NCBI RefSeq assembly: GCF_011290505.1
Contig: NZ_JAANPV010000001.1
Span: forward strand, 558,001 to 622,000
From: Paenalcaligenes suwonensis
GTDB taxonomy: Bacteria > Pseudomonadota > Gammaproteobacteria > Burkholderiales > Burkholderiaceae_B
Reading direction: 5' to 3'
DNA: 64,000 nucleotides
Under the pieces are notes generated by a model. The model worked only from the letters and a program-made list of their open reading frames with translations. It was not told the DNA's origin and did not search any database. Numbering within the stretch: position 1 is the first letter of the stretch; each line of letters starts with the position of its first letter. Of this stretch, positions 44,632-54,254 are shown in pieces. Made by a program: the position numbers and the translations under genes.

Positions 44632-45001
44632 ACAAAAGTCCCCAATATAGTAGGTATAGGTTCAGGGTATTGTGTGCAGACTTGGCGTCACGCTCAATCA
44701 GTTTATTTTGGTGTTGAGTGATAAGAAATATTTATAGGGTGCGCAACGCCTGTGTTTATAGGCGCTTGTGAGGGTTTTATGGCAACCCGATGGGGGCTAA
44801 ATAGGGGGAAAACCCGATACTCGAAAATAGGGCTTACTAGGGTATGGGGTGAGCGACAGAATTTTTTTGAAATTAATGGTGGTGTAAAAGGGTTGCTTTA
44901 TGCTAATGTTCAGCTTCTAGTAAGCTAGTTGTCAGACTGTGTCTGGCAACGCCCCATAAGACATCACGACGCCTGTAGCAGTCGTGAGCAAGGAGTCATA
45001 G
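44632..45001. other. Divergent intergenic region with tandem hairpins ahead of the Tim44-like gene
   Basis: No gene is supported. On the plus strand, AGCTT-CTAGT-AAGCT (44912-44926) is followed at once by GTTGTCAGAC-TGT-GTCTGGCAAC (44928-44950; one pair would be G-U). Both lie within about 90 bases of the Tim44-like start. Farther up, GGGTT faces AACCC near 44770-44788. AAGGAG precedes the ATG of 45002. Confidence 0.45.
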
Positions 45002-45979
45002 ATGATTTCTCAACGATTTTCCCGTGTACTGGCAACTATGCTGATCGCTGTATCCGCTGCTGGTATGCTAGCCGTTTCTTTTGATGCAGAAGCTCGCCGT
45101 ATGGGCGGTGGCAAAAGTTTTGGACGTCAGTCATCCAACGTGACGCAACAACGTCAAGCTGTAACACCTCCAGCCGCCGCTAACACGGCTCAGCGTAGTG
45201 CTGCGGGTGCAGCCGCTGCAGGCACAGCTGCTAAGTCTGGCATGTCCCGTTTCTTAGGCCCTCTGGCAGGTATTGCTGCGGGTTTGGGTATCGCTGCCTT
45301 GCTGTCTAGCATGGGCTTAGGCGGTGCAATGTTGGAATTCTTGTCTAGCGCGATTCTGATTGGTATTGCGGTATTTGCTGTGATGTTCTTGGTTCGTCGT
45401 CTGCGTGGTGCGGGTTCTCGCACAGCGACACAAGGTGCTGGTAATTCGAATAATCAGTACCGTCAGTCTAACGACCCAGGCATGCAGCCTCAGTACCCAC
45501 GTGCAGCACAACCTGCACCTGCCGCGCCAGCTTCCGTAGCGCCTGCCGCTGCTGCAGCGTATGCCGCACCAGAGCAAACCGAAGTGGATCCTAGCTGGTT
45601 TATTCCAGCTGATTTCGACGTCACTTCTTTCTTGGCAAACTCCAAACAGCGTTTTGTGGAAATCCAAGCGCTGTGGGACAAAGGCGATGTGAACGCATTG
45701 CGTGAGTACCTGACTGACGATTTGCTGATCGAAGCCACGCCACAAATTCAACAGCGTGAAAACGATGACAGCTCTACCGAAGTGGTATTGCTGAATGCTG
45801 AATTGCTAGGCATCGAGAAAGTTGCAGGCGGCCACTTAGCTAGCATCCGTTACTCCGGTATGCTGCGTGAAGGCCAAGGTACAGAAGCATTCCGCTTTGA
45901 AGAAGTGTGGAACCTGTACAAAGAAGACAACGCTGGCTGGCTAGTAGCCGGTATTCAGCAGTTGACTGCCAACGACTGA
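45002..45979 (+). CDS. Tim44-like domain protein
   Basis: A 325-residue exported or membrane protein. It has an N-terminal signal-like segment ending near EARRMGG, a Gly/Ala/Gln-rich linker, hydrophobic segments at about residues 83-130 (GPLAGIAAGLGIAALLSSMGL, split; AILIGIAVFAVMFLVRR), a Pro/Ala-rich stretch, and a C-terminal Tim44-like domain (about 195-325) with FVEIQALWDKGDVNALREYL and RFEEVWNLYK. Its bacterial role is unclear. It sits upstream of ubiJ-ubiB, an arrangement I recall from other Burkholderiales. Confidence 0.88.
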   Translation: MISQRFSRVLATMLIAVSAAGMLAVSFDAEARRMGGGKSFGRQSSNVTQQRQAVTPPAAANTAQRSAAGAAAAGTAAKSGMSRFLGPLAGIAAGLGIAALLSSMGLGGAMLEFLSSAILIGIAVFAVMFLVRRLRGAGSRTATQGAGNSNNQYRQSNDPGMQPQYPRAAQPAPAAPASVAPAAAAAYAAPEQTEVDPSWFIPADFDVTSFLANSKQRFVEIQALWDKGDVNALREYLTDDLLIEATPQIQQRENDDSSTEVVLLNAELLGIEKVAGGHLASIRYSGMLREGQGTEAFRFEEVWNLYKEDNAGWLVAGIQQLTAND

Positions 45980-46005
45980 TAGAAGATTGTTGGGTCATCC
46001 TAGCG

Positions 46006-46044
46006 ACAAACGCTATACCTATCGTGGTGTAGCGTTTGTTTTTA
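46006..46044 (+). terminator. Rho-independent terminator after the Tim44-like gene
   Basis: ACAAACGCTA (46006-46015) pairs with TAGCGTTTGT (46030-46039), followed by TTTTTAT. The 10-base perfect stem with T run is a standard terminator, so ubiJ-ubiB probably have their own promoter. Confidence 0.85.
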
Positions 46045-46135
46045 TCCTTGTAGAATGCGTGATAAACAAGGCAACAGGTTACACTAGGCTATTTCCTATG
46101 TTCCCTGCAGGGTGATCGTGTCAGAGGCAAATTTC

Positions 46136-46762
46136 ATGTCAGTAGTTCCGGATTTCTTGCATCCTGCTCGTATAGGGGTGCGCCTAGTCAACCGATTATT
46201 AGTACGTGACCAATGGGCACAGGCTAAGTTGGCGGCGTTTTCCGGACATAGCGTGCGTGTAGAGGCGGGGTGGCTGCAATTTCAATGCAGTATTACTGCT
46301 GGTGGTCAGCTACAGCATTGCGATACCTCAGTCTTGCCTGACGTGACCTTAACCTTACCCGCAGAGCGAATCTCGCAAATCCCTTCTGTATTACAGGGGG
46401 GGGACCCTACTGCATTAACACAATTAATGCGTATAGAAGGCGAAGCCGCTTTGGCTAATGTGGTGGCTGATTTAGCTCAGTCATTACGTCCCGATGTAGA
46501 GGGTGAGCTTGCCGCTGTAGTGGGTGATATACCAGCCGTACGATTGGTATCGGGGGCTAAAAACCTGTTGGCAGGTAGCCGTCGTTCAGCCCGTAGTGCT
46601 GCAGAAAACCTAGGTGAATATCTGGGTGAAGAAAGTGACCTATTGGTGTCACACAGTCGTTATCAGATGTGGAAAGCGCGCTTTCAGCAATTAGAACAAG
46701 CCATAGAGCGTACCGAGCAAGCTGTACAACGTCTTGAGCAGAAAAAGAGGTTGTCATGCTGA
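46136..46762 (+). CDS. ubiJ: UbiJ, ubiquinone-biosynthesis accessory factor (SCP2 domain)
   Basis: Lipid-binding accessory protein of the ubiquinone complex. The N-terminal SCP2-like domain covers about residues 15-110 ([46 protein letters not shown]). The C-terminal coiled coil ends [19 protein letters not shown] place the start at ATG 46136, with AGGC about 8 bases upstream; GTG at 46112 or 46118 are alternatives. It overlaps ubiB by 7 bases. Confidence 0.88.
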   Translation: MSVVPDFLHPARIGVRLVNRLLVRDQWAQAKLAAFSGHSVRVEAGWLQFQCSITAGGQLQHCDTSVLPDVTLTLPAERISQIPSVLQGGDPTALTQLMRIEGEAALANVVADLAQSLRPDVEGELAAVVGDIPAVRLVSGAKNLLAGSRRSARSAAENLGEYLGEESDLLVSHSRYQMWKARFQQLEQAIERTEQAVQRLEQKKRLSC

Positions 46763-48315
46763 TGAGTTTTTGCCGGTTTTTCTACATTCTTTATATTGCA
46801 TTTAAATACCGTTTGGATGAACTAGTACTGTCCAGTATTAGGCATCCTTGGGCGGTGCGTTTGCTGCGTATCGTACGTTTTGGGCGTGCCCCTAAGCTGC
46901 CACGCGGTGAGCGTTTGCGCTTGGCATTAGAATCCTTGGGCCCAGTGCTCGTGAAGTTTGGACAGGTATTGTCCACACGTCGCGATCTGATCCCTTTAGA
47001 CGTGGCTGAGGAGCTTGCCCTGCTGCAAGATCGCGTGCCACCGTTTGACTCTAAAGTATCCGCCAAAATTGTAGAGCAGGCATTAGGAGCTCCTACCAGC
47101 GAACTCTTTAAGCATTTCGAGGTAGACCCTGTAGCTTCTGCGTCTATTGCGCAAGTGCACTTCGCTGTACTGCATAATGGCCGTGAAGTTGCGGTAAAGG
47201 TACTGCGTCCGGGTATGCGCGAGGTCATCGACAAAGATTTGGCGTTGATGCGCACCATGGCACGATTGGTAGAAAAAACGGGGCCTGATGGCCGTCGTTT
47301 GCGCCCTCGTGAAGTAGTGGCCGAGTTCGAGAAGTACTTGCACGATGAGCTAGACCTAATTCGTGAGGCCTCTAACTGCAGTCAGTTGCGCCGCAACTTT
47401 GTGGAAACTCCCGAGCGTGTAGAGTTGCTGATGGTGCCTGAAGTGCACTGGGACTACTGCGCGCACAATGTGTTTACCATGGACAGAATGCGTGGCATTC
47501 CTGTGAATCAGATTCAGCGTCTGCGTGATGCAGGGGTAGATCTCAAACAGGTGGCACGTAAAGGGGTAGAGATTTTCTTTACCCAAGTGTTTGCCGATGG
47601 TTTTTTCCATGCTGACATGCACCCAGGCAATATTCGTATCTCTGATGATCCCGATACTTTCGGGCGCTACATAGCACTGGATTTCGGTATTGTGGGGTCG
47701 TTGTCTGAATTTGATAAGAACTATTTGGCACAGAATTTCTTGGCTTTTTTCCGTCGTGATTATCGCCGCGTAGCACAGCTACACATTGAGTCGGGCTGGG
47801 TACCGGCCGATACACGAGAAGAAGAATTGGAGGGGGCTGTGCGTGCCGTATGCGAGCCGCACTTTGACCGTCCCTTGTCACAAATATCGTTAGGGCAGGT
47901 GTTATTACGTCTGTTCCAAACATCGCGGCGCTTTAATGTGGAGATCCAGCCGCAGTTGGTCTTGCTGCAAAAAACCTTGCTAAACGTCGAAGGTATGGGG
48001 CGTGATTTGGATCCCGAGTTAGATCTGTGGGATACCGCTAAGCCTTACCTAGAAAAGTGGATGTATCAGCGAATTGGGCCTCAGGGCTTAAAGCAGCAGC
48101 TAAAAAAAGAAGCCGGTCAGTGGGCACAGATCATGCCACAGTTGCCACGTTTGGTTTTCGATAATCTGAGCCGGCCAGATACGACGCCGGTGGTCCTGCA
48201 GGAATTACGCCAACTACGAGTGGCCCAAGAACAGAACAATAGGCTAATGACCGTATTGTGTGCGTTGTTGGCCGTGATCGTGGGTTTGGTGCTGTGGGCT
48301 GTAAAAGTATTGTAG
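46756..48315 (+). CDS. ubiB: UbiB, ubiquinone-biosynthesis atypical kinase/ATPase
   Basis: Membrane-anchored member of the ABC1/ADCK family needed for ubiquinone synthesis. Family landmarks: [14 protein letters not shown] (KxGQ motif), [19 protein letters not shown] with the Lys, [15 protein letters not shown] and LDFGIVGSL with the metal-binding Asp. Two membrane segments close the C terminus ([18 protein letters not shown]). Length 519. An ATG 6 bases downstream (46762) is an alternative start. Confidence 0.95.
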   Translation: MLMSFCRFFYILYIAFKYRLDELVLSSIRHPWAVRLLRIVRFGRAPKLPRGERLRLALESLGPVLVKFGQVLSTRRDLIPLDVAEELALLQDRVPPFDSKVSAKIVEQALGAPTSELFKHFEVDPVASASIAQVHFAVLHNGREVAVKVLRPGMREVIDKDLALMRTMARLVEKTGPDGRRLRPREVVAEFEKYLHDELDLIREASNCSQLRRNFVETPERVELLMVPEVHWDYCAHNVFTMDRMRGIPVNQIQRLRDAGVDLKQVARKGVEIFFTQVFADGFFHADMHPGNIRISDDPDTFGRYIALDFGIVGSLSEFDKNYLAQNFLAFFRRDYRRVAQLHIESGWVPADTREEELEGAVRAVCEPHFDRPLSQISLGQVLLRLFQTSRRFNVEIQPQLVLLQKTLLNVEGMGRDLDPELDLWDTAKPYLEKWMYQRIGPQGLKQQLKKEAGQWAQIMPQLPRLVFDNLSRPDTTPVVLQELRQLRVAQEQNNRLMTVLCALLAVIVGLVLWAVKVL

Positions 48316-48403
48316 TACCGCGTTAACGACGTTTTGGTACTGACATAATTCTGAGAACTGCACACCTTATTATGGTGTGTCGATTTACCCCCGAGGATGA
48401 GAG

Positions 48404-49264
48404 ATGTTATATCCCGAGTTGTTCAAATCCATGGAAGCTGTACGTTGGAACCTGTCGCATGACATTCCCTGGGATGACTATGATGCGTCCAAGCTGACAG
48501 ATGAACAGGCTTATACCATCAAGATGAATGCCATTACCGAGTGGGCTGCATTGCCTGCTACGGAGATGTTCTTACGTGATTTTCGCAATGACAGTGACTT
48601 TTCGTCCTTCATGTCGATTTGGTTCTTTGAAGAGCAGAAACACTCACTGGTGTTGATGGAGTATCTGCGTAGATTCCGCCCTGAGTTGGTGCCTACAGAA
48701 GAAGAGCTGCATAACGTACGTTTTGAGTTTGATCCCGCTCCTGCGATGGAAACCATGATGCTGCACTTCTGCGGCGAGGTGCGGTTGAATCACTGGTATA
48801 GACGCGCTGCTGACTGGCATACCGAGCCGGTTATCCAAGCTATTTACAAAATTGTGGCCCAAGACGAAGCCCGTCACGCGGGTGCTTACTTGCGTTACAT
48901 GCGCCGTGCATTGGCTACGCCTAACGACGCGACCAAACTGGAAACCCGCTTGGCGTTTTCTAAGATTGGTGTGTTGATGGCCTCTGCCCACCGTACAGCT
49001 CAGGCGTTGCACCCCACTAACTTGCACGTGAACAAAGAGATGTACCCCGATGACACCGTGCAATCCAAACTGCCTTCACCTGGCTGGTTAGAGCATTGGT
49101 TGGATGACCAAATCCGCTTTGATAAAGAGTGGGAAGGTAAAGTTTCTACCCGTATTCTGCACAACATGTCGTTGTTGATGGGCGAAGATTTTAAATCGGT
49201 ACAAGAGTTAAATCGTTACCGTAAAGATCTAAGCAAAATGCAGCAAACTATCGTAACGGCCTAA
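48404..49264 (+). CDS. Ferritin-like / acyl-ACP-desaturase-like diiron protein
   Basis: A 286-residue helical protein with the ligands of a diiron four-helix bundle: Glu in ITEWAALPATEMF, EEQKH (about residues 76-80), Glu in CGEVRLNHWY and DEARH (about 157-161). The two E/D-x-x-H pairs resemble those of soluble acyl-ACP desaturases and rubrerythrin-like proteins. The substrate is unknown. It lies between ubiB and rfaE2, with its own leader containing a small CACACC/GGTGTG hairpin at 48361-48379. Confidence 0.8.
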   Translation: MLYPELFKSMEAVRWNLSHDIPWDDYDASKLTDEQAYTIKMNAITEWAALPATEMFLRDFRNDSDFSSFMSIWFFEEQKHSLVLMEYLRRFRPELVPTEEELHNVRFEFDPAPAMETMMLHFCGEVRLNHWYRRAADWHTEPVIQAIYKIVAQDEARHAGAYLRYMRRALATPNDATKLETRLAFSKIGVLMASAHRTAQALHPTNLHVNKEMYPDDTVQSKLPSPGWLEHWLDDQIRFDKEWEGKVSTRILHNMSLLMGEDFKSVQELNRYRKDLSKMQQTIVTA

Positions 49265-49269
49265 TTATT

Positions 49270-49752
49270 ATGGCAATCACCTTTGAGCAAAAAATCTATA
49301 CGCCAGACGCTCTTGCTGCAGCAGTAGAGCGTGGTGATCTACCGCGTCCGTTGGTGTTTACCAATGGCGTATTTGATATTTTGCACCGTGGGCACGTAAG
49401 CTACCTGGATGCAGCGGCACAGTTAGGTGCAAGCCTAGTCGTTGCCATTAATACAGATGCATCGGTACGTCGCTTAGGTAAAGGAGATGATAGACCGTTA
49501 AACGGTGAAGATGATCGCGCTGCGTTATTAGCAGCGCTGTCGTCTACCACGGCGGTGACCTTCTTTGCAGAAGACACGCCAGAGGCCATTATCGCGGCCT
49601 TAAAGCCCGATCTCATCGTCAAAGGTGGCGATTACGATATGGAAAAACTGCCTGAAACTGCCTTAGTGCGTAGTTGGGGTGGTGATGCCGTTGCCATCGA
49701 TTTTGAGTTCGATAGATCGACTACAGCGCTAGTACGTAAAATTCGCAAGTAA
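49270..49752 (+). CDS. rfaE2: D-glycero-beta-D-manno-heptose 1-phosphate adenylyltransferase
   Basis: Activates heptose-1-phosphate to ADP-heptose for the LPS inner core. It is the stand-alone C-terminal half of HldE. Nucleotidyltransferase motif GVFDILHRGHVSYL contains HxGH. NTDASVRRLGKG and KGGDYDMEKLPE complete the family pattern. Length 160. The kinase half (rfaE1) is not in the window. Confidence 0.95.
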   Translation: MAITFEQKIYTPDALAAAVERGDLPRPLVFTNGVFDILHRGHVSYLDAAAQLGASLVVAINTDASVRRLGKGDDRPLNGEDDRAALLAALSSTTAVTFFAEDTPEAIIAALKPDLIVKGGDYDMEKLPETALVRSWGGDAVAIDFEFDRSTTALVRKIRK

Positions 49753-49756
49753 AAAC

Positions 49757-50380
49757 ATGGAACACGCATTCTTACAGGGCGCATTATTAGGCCTAGGTTT
49801 GATTGTGGCTATTGGTGCCCAAAATATCTTTGTATTGAAGCAGGGGTTATTGCGTCAGCATGTATTTTGGGTAGCACTGATTTGCACGGTGTGTGACATT
49901 GTTTTGATGGGGGCTGGCGTGTTTGGCGTAGGTACCTTGCTTAGCCAAAACGCAACGCTGACACGAGTGCTGGCCTTTTTAGGGGCGGCCTTTGTAGTGT
50001 ATTACGGCCTTAGGGCATGGCGCAGTGCATGGGTGGGTAGCAGTGGCATGCACCTAGATGGCTCTGCGGCGGCGGTCAGCCTCAAGCGTGTGGTGCTTAT
50101 TACCTTAGCCATCACCTTGCTGAACCCTCATGTGTATGTGGATACCTTGCTATTGGTAGGTGGCATTGCAGCAACCTATGAAGAGCAGCATAAGCTGGGC
50201 TTTTGGCTAGGTACCAGTGTGGCATCCATCGTGTGGTTCTTCTCGCTTGCTTACGGCGCCGTATTGCTATCGCCTTGGCTGCGTAGCCGTGGTGTATGGC
50301 GAGTGATAGACACGCTGATTGGTGTGTTTATGATGTGGATTGGCTGGTATTTGTTTCAGTATGGCATTACTAGCGTATAG
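49757..50380 (+). CDS. LysE/ArgO-family amino-acid exporter
   Basis: Inner-membrane exporter, 207 residues with about six hydrophobic segments. GLIVAIGAQNIFVLKQGL near the N terminus and ITLLNPHVYVDTLLLVGG are signatures of the LysE/ArgO group that exports basic amino acids. It starts 4 bases after rfaE2. Its stop is followed by repeat unit 4. Confidence 0.92.
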   Translation: MEHAFLQGALLGLGLIVAIGAQNIFVLKQGLLRQHVFWVALICTVCDIVLMGAGVFGVGTLLSQNATLTRVLAFLGAAFVVYYGLRAWRSAWVGSSGMHLDGSAAAVSLKRVVLITLAITLLNPHVYVDTLLLVGGIAATYEEQHKLGFWLGTSVASIVWFFSLAYGAVLLSPWLRSRGVWRVIDTLIGVFMMWIGWYLFQYGITSV

Positions 50381-50394
50381 TGTTGCTGCTTGAG

Positions 50395-50555
50395 GCCGTT
50401 TTGGCCTGCTTACTCACGACTGGACTGCATTAGCTAGCCTCAAATCACAAAAAGTTGTTCCGCAGTCCCCAAGCGTGTGCGATGAACACAGTATTCATAT
50501 CAAGCAACTGGCTGGACTAGCAGCCCTACATGCATGTGCGATGAACACGATGGGG
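50395..50555 (+). repeat. Repeat unit 4 with half hairpin (copy G)
   Basis: Between convergent argO-like and tolC genes. A left flank TTACTCACGACTGGACTGCA (50410-50429), as in unit 1, is joined directly to the right half of a forward hairpin (CAAATCACAAAAAGTTG from 50441, outer CCGCAGTCCCC to 50470). The tail GTGTGCGATGAACAC (50475-50489) follows. A second tail-like GTGCGATGAACACG lies at about 50535. The region between inverted and forward hairpins is missing, so it looks like an internal deletion. Confidence 0.82.
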
Positions 50556-50563
50556 CATCAGAA

Positions 50564-51943
50564 TTAGGCTGCAGGTTGCGGTTGATCCAGCAGCGCATCT
50601 AGCGCTTTAAGATCCGCATCACTCAGCGTACCAGCCGCCTCTTTCAACCGTAAGCTATTTAACAGCGTGTCGTACCGTGCTTTAGATAATGCACGTTGAG
50701 TCTCATACAACTGTTGCTGCGCATTCAACACGTCAATATTGATACGCACGCCGACTTCATACGCTAGCTCATTGGCATCTAGCGACGCTTGGCTAGAACG
50801 CTCAGCAGCCTGTAATGCGCGCACCTGTAATAGCCCCATATTCACGTCAGTGAAATACTGGCGGGCGGCAGTAATGGCATTGCGTTTAGCGTCTTCTTTC
50901 TCGAAATTCTGTTGCTGTAACCTAGCGGTTTGCTCACGTACTCGAGATGAAATAGCCCCACCGGAATACAGTGGAATCTTAAGCTCTAACCCTATGCTGC
51001 TATCTAGCGCACGCGGCGAGCGGCTATCTTGGTACACACCTTGTTGGTTATTACTGCCCGTACGGGCTTCTAACGACAAGGTAGGGGCGTGCTCGCGTTT
51101 GGCGGCCTCTAAGGCTGATTGTGTGCTTAGCCAGGTAAGCTCAGCTTTCAGTACGCTTAGATTGCGTTGTGCGGCTTGTGATGCCCAGGTTTCGGGCTGT
51201 GCAGGTTCAGGTGTAGGCAGATCATTCGTAGATAAGCCATTTAGCACAGGAGCAGGTTCGGCAATCAATGCCTCTAGTGCTTGCTGCTGTACTTGTAGCT
51301 GACTTTCTGCACCGACTATAGAACTGTTCACAAGGTCTAACCTTGCTTTGGCCTCATAGGCGTCGGTAATGGATGTGCCACCTAAATCAAATGACGCTTC
51401 GGCTGCGTTTAGCTGGTGTGTTACCGCTTGGCGCTGGGCGTACAGTGATCGTAGGGTGTCTTGTGCCGTTAGTACGTTGAAGTAGGCTTGTGCCACTCGT
51501 ACGATTAATTGCTGACGGGCTTGTTCTTCATTGAGTACGGCAACGGCTGCCAAGTGTTTGGAGCGTTCGTACAGGCTGTAGGCTTGCAGATCAATAATTA
51601 CCTGACTGAGCGTTAGGTTCCATTGATTGACGTTGCTGTGGCCGTATTGTTTCAGCGAGCTGGCTCGGCGTCGGTCGGTAGTGCCAGCTTGGGCATTACC
51701 TTCCAAATGCGGCAATAACTGCGCTCTGGCCTGATGTATTTGTTCTTGATCTGCTGTGCTGGCATAACGTGTGGCAGCGTAGGCTGGGTCACGCGCTAAA
51801 GCCAGCTCCCAAATATCCAGCAACCCAGCCGCAGAGGCTGGTAGCGCTGTATAGAGGGAGCTGAACAATAAGATGCTCAGCGTGCGCCCTAAAGGGCGAC
51901 GACGGGAGCGATTAGAATTTGAAATGCGAAATAGCCGTACCAT
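50564..51943 (-). CDS. tolC: TolC-family outer-membrane channel protein
   Basis: Outer-membrane exit duct for efflux pumps and type I secretion. A signal peptide (TLSILLFSSLYTALPASA) is followed by AGLLDIWELALARDPAY, typical of TolC. Two OEP repeats with long helices follow; SLGLELKIPLYSGGAISSRV-like text (SIGLELKIPLYSGGA) and VGVRINIDVLNAQQQLY are family blocks. I place the start at 51943 (MVRLFRISN), 32 bases inside the upstream gene; the longer frame to 51997 is less likely. Length 459. No pump gene is adjacent. Confidence 0.92.
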   Translation of the reverse strand: MVRLFRISNSNRSRRRPLGRTLSILLFSSLYTALPASAAGLLDIWELALARDPAYAATRYASTADQEQIHQARAQLLPHLEGNAQAGTTDRRRASSLKQYGHSNVNQWNLTLSQVIIDLQAYSLYERSKHLAAVAVLNEEQARQQLIVRVAQAYFNVLTAQDTLRSLYAQRQAVTHQLNAAEASFDLGGTSITDAYEAKARLDLVNSSIVGAESQLQVQQQALEALIAEPAPVLNGLSTNDLPTPEPAQPETWASQAAQRNLSVLKAELTWLSTQSALEAAKREHAPTLSLEARTGSNNQQGVYQDSRSPRALDSSIGLELKIPLYSGGAISSRVREQTARLQQQNFEKEDAKRNAITAARQYFTDVNMGLLQVRALQAAERSSQASLDANELAYEVGVRINIDVLNAQQQLYETQRALSKARYDTLLNSLRLKEAAGTLSDADLKALDALLDQPQPAA

Positions 51944-52592
51944 GCAAAGCTTTGATGTTGGTATCAAAAAGAAGTTCCACGTCAAAACTTGCCGCACTGG
52001 TGCGCGTGATACGAGTCACGGTCATTACAGGTTGTTGGCCAACGACTGCCACCAGACGGCCACCAATGGCTAGCTGGTATTTCAGAGCATCAGGAATAGT
52101 AGGTACAGAGCCAGTCAGCAAAATTGCATCGTATTCTGTGGTACCCCAGCCTGCGTGGGCATCGCCAGTTTCAACGGTAACATTCGTGATTTTGTTACGT
52201 TGCAGATTGTTTTTTGCAAAGCCAGCAAGCGTACTGTTGATTTCAATAGAGGTCACTTGCTGGCACAAACAGGCCAACAAAGCGGCTTGGAAACCCGAGC
52301 CAGTACCAATTTCAAGTACACCATCAGACGGTTTGAGCTGTAGTTCTTGGGTTAGACGGGCTTCCAAGCTGGGGAACAGCATGGTTTCACCTGTGTCTAT
52401 ACCGTCAACAATCAGTGGCAGTTCGGTATCAGAAAAGGCCGCACCTTCCATTGCTGGAGGTACAAAGCGCTCGCGCTTGACCTTAAGTAGGGCAGCAAGC
52501 ACGTTATCATCAGACAGATGCCAAGGGCGGATTTGTTGCTCGATCATGTAATAGCGTGCACGTTCGAGCTCAGACAGCGCGTGAATGTTCAT
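51912..52592 (-). CDS. Protein-L-isoaspartate O-methyltransferase-like protein
   Basis: SAM-dependent methyltransferase of the PCMT family, 226 residues. The SAM motif I is VLEIGTGSGFQAALLA near residue 82. The N-terminal YYMIEQQIRPW and ERFVPPAMEG are typical of the tolC-linked version rather than of classical Pcm. The start at 52592 (MNIHALSELERARYYM) fits family N termini; the frame above it lacks family character. It overlaps tolC and is probably cotranscribed. Confidence 0.9.
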   Translation of the reverse strand: MNIHALSELERARYYMIEQQIRPWHLSDDNVLAALLKVKRERFVPPAMEGAAFSDTELPLIVDGIDTGETMLFPSLEARLTQELQLKPSDGVLEIGTGSGFQAALLACLCQQVTSIEINSTLAGFAKNNLQRNKITNVTVETGDAHAGWGTTEYDAILLTGSVPTIPDALKYQLAIGGRLVAVVGQQPVMTVTRITRTSAASFDVELLFDTNIKALHGTAISHFKF

Positions 52593-52696
52593 AACGTCCA
52601 ATAAGCGTTTGGTTAGTCGTACAGAAATCTGATTATAGGACAGGATGCCAGATACTGCTTTGTTCAAAAACAGGCATTTCTGTCCAGTTGTTTAAT

Positions 52697-53398
52697 TCAT
52701 GGGCAAGCAGGAAGCATCTGTTGCAGAAGAATACTCGCATTCTGCACGGCGATGCTCATAAATTGCTCAAAATCCATGTTTGCCCCGTCATTCGCATTGT
52801 CTGAAATAGAGCGTATGCAAATAACAGGGACGTTATTCAGGTAACACGCTTGCGCAATACTAGCACTTTCCATCTCGCAGGCTAGTGCATTGAATTGCTG
52901 ATGTATCCACCGACTTTTTTCAGGGCTGGCAATAAATTGGTCGCCACTGGCAATGCACCCAGTACTGACGTTGTGCGCGGTGATGTGACTAGCCGCTTCT
53001 TGTGCCAAACGACGCAGGGTAGGGTCGGTAGGGAAGTACAAGGTATCCATACGGAAGATTTGCCCAGGGGGCAGACCTAACGCAGCAATATCCATATCGT
53101 GTTGTACCAAGCAATCGGCGATGACCACGTCACCGGGTGAAATGCCGGGACCTATGCCGCCGGCAATACCGATGTTGATGACGCGGCTTACCGCAAACTC
53201 TGAAATCAGAATTTGTGTGCAGGTAGCCGCATTGACTTTGCCCACACCACAAATCACCGCGACCACAGGCTTACCGGCAAAGGTACCTTGATGAAATTGC
53301 ATGCCAGCACGTTCATGCGTGCTGGCGTGTTCCAAATGTTGCAGGATAATTTCTAACTCTTCCTGCATGGCCACAATAATGGCAGTGCTATGCGTCAT
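52697..53398 (-). CDS. mtnN: 5'-methylthioadenosine/S-adenosylhomocysteine nucleosidase
   Basis: Cleaves adenine from MTA and S-adenosylhomocysteine, recycling methylation by-products. Begins TAIIVAMQEELEIILQHLE. GVGKVNAATCTQILI, NIGIAGGIGPGISPGDVVIA and the purine-binding CEMESASIAQ near residue 175 are typical. SDNANDGANMDFEQF holds the catalytic Asp. Length 233 is normal. It links to metH, also in the window, through the methyl cycle, though not in one operon. Confidence 0.95.
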   Translation of the reverse strand: MTHSTAIIVAMQEELEIILQHLEHASTHERAGMQFHQGTFAGKPVVAVICGVGKVNAATCTQILISEFAVSRVINIGIAGGIGPGISPGDVVIADCLVQHDMDIAALGLPPGQIFRMDTLYFPTDPTLRRLAQEAASHITAHNVSTGCIASGDQFIASPEKSRWIHQQFNALACEMESASIAQACYLNNVPVICIRSISDNANDGANMDFEQFMSIAVQNASILLQQMLPACP

Positions 53399-53424
53399 AA
53401 CTACAGTGGTGACTCAGACCAAAA

Positions 53425-54249
53425 TCAAGAATTAACAGGTGGCCACCAGTGGTGGAAGTGATGCACAGGGCCATGGCCCGAACCAATTTGCATTTCATGG
53501 GAGCGAGCAATGGCTTTAAACAAGTACTGTTTAGCCAGTTTGGCCGCCTCGACGGCATTAGGCGTTTGCGGCAACAAAGCAGCCAATGCGGCAGACAAGG
53601 TGCAGCCTGTGCCATGCGTGTTTTTGGTCTGGATACGCAACGCTGGCATTTCTACCATTTGATCACCGTTAAACAGCAGATCAGGGCAGTCGTCACCGGG
53701 AAGATGACCGCCTTTTAGAAATACCCAGCGTTCTTTGCCGTCATCAATCATTCGGTGCAGCTTCTCCGCTACCCCATACATTTCTTTCAGGGTTTCAGCA
53801 GGACGAGCTTCCAGCAGTACTCCGGCCTCGGGTAGGTTGGGTGTAATCATGGTGGATTGTGGCAATAGCTGTTCGCGCAGTGCGTTAACAGCGGGTTTTT
53901 CCAGCAATAAATTACCGCTTTTAGCCACCATTACAGGGTCTAGCACTAAATATTTAGGCTTCCAGTGTGCCAAACGCTCAGCCACTACCTCGGTGACTTT
54001 TTGTTGACCCAACATACCCAGTTTCACCGCATCAATACGTACATCGTCAAACAACGTATCAATTTGCAGGGCTACAAACGCAGGGTCAACGGGCAAGATG
54101 CCTGTGACACCTTTGGTGTTTTGAGCAGTTAGCGCGGCAATGACACCATTCGCATAAGCACCAAGTGCGCTCATGGCCTTGACGTCGGCCAATACGCCAG
54201 CTCCCCCAGAGGGGTCAACGCCGGCGATGGTCAGAGTACTGGGAATCAT
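53425..54249 (-). CDS. thiD: Hydroxymethylpyrimidine/phosphomethylpyrimidine kinase
   Basis: Phosphorylates HMP and HMP-P for thiamine synthesis; ribokinase fold. Signatures: AGVDPSGGAGVLADVKAM near the N terminus, LDPVMVAKSG, and the anion-hole motif TKNTHGTGCTLSAA near the C terminus. Length 274 is typical. It starts 5 bases after thiG ends. Confidence 0.96.
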   Translation of the reverse strand: MIPSTLTIAGVDPSGGAGVLADVKAMSALGAYANGVIAALTAQNTKGVTGILPVDPAFVALQIDTLFDDVRIDAVKLGMLGQQKVTEVVAERLAHWKPKYLVLDPVMVAKSGNLLLEKPAVNALREQLLPQSTMITPNLPEAGVLLEARPAETLKEMYGVAEKLHRMIDDGKERWVFLKGGHLPGDDCPDLLFNGDQMVEMPALRIQTKNTHGTGCTLSAALAALLPQTPNAVEAAKLAKQYLFKAIARSHEMQIGSGHGPVHHFHHWWPPVNS

Positions 54250-54254
54250 AGACT

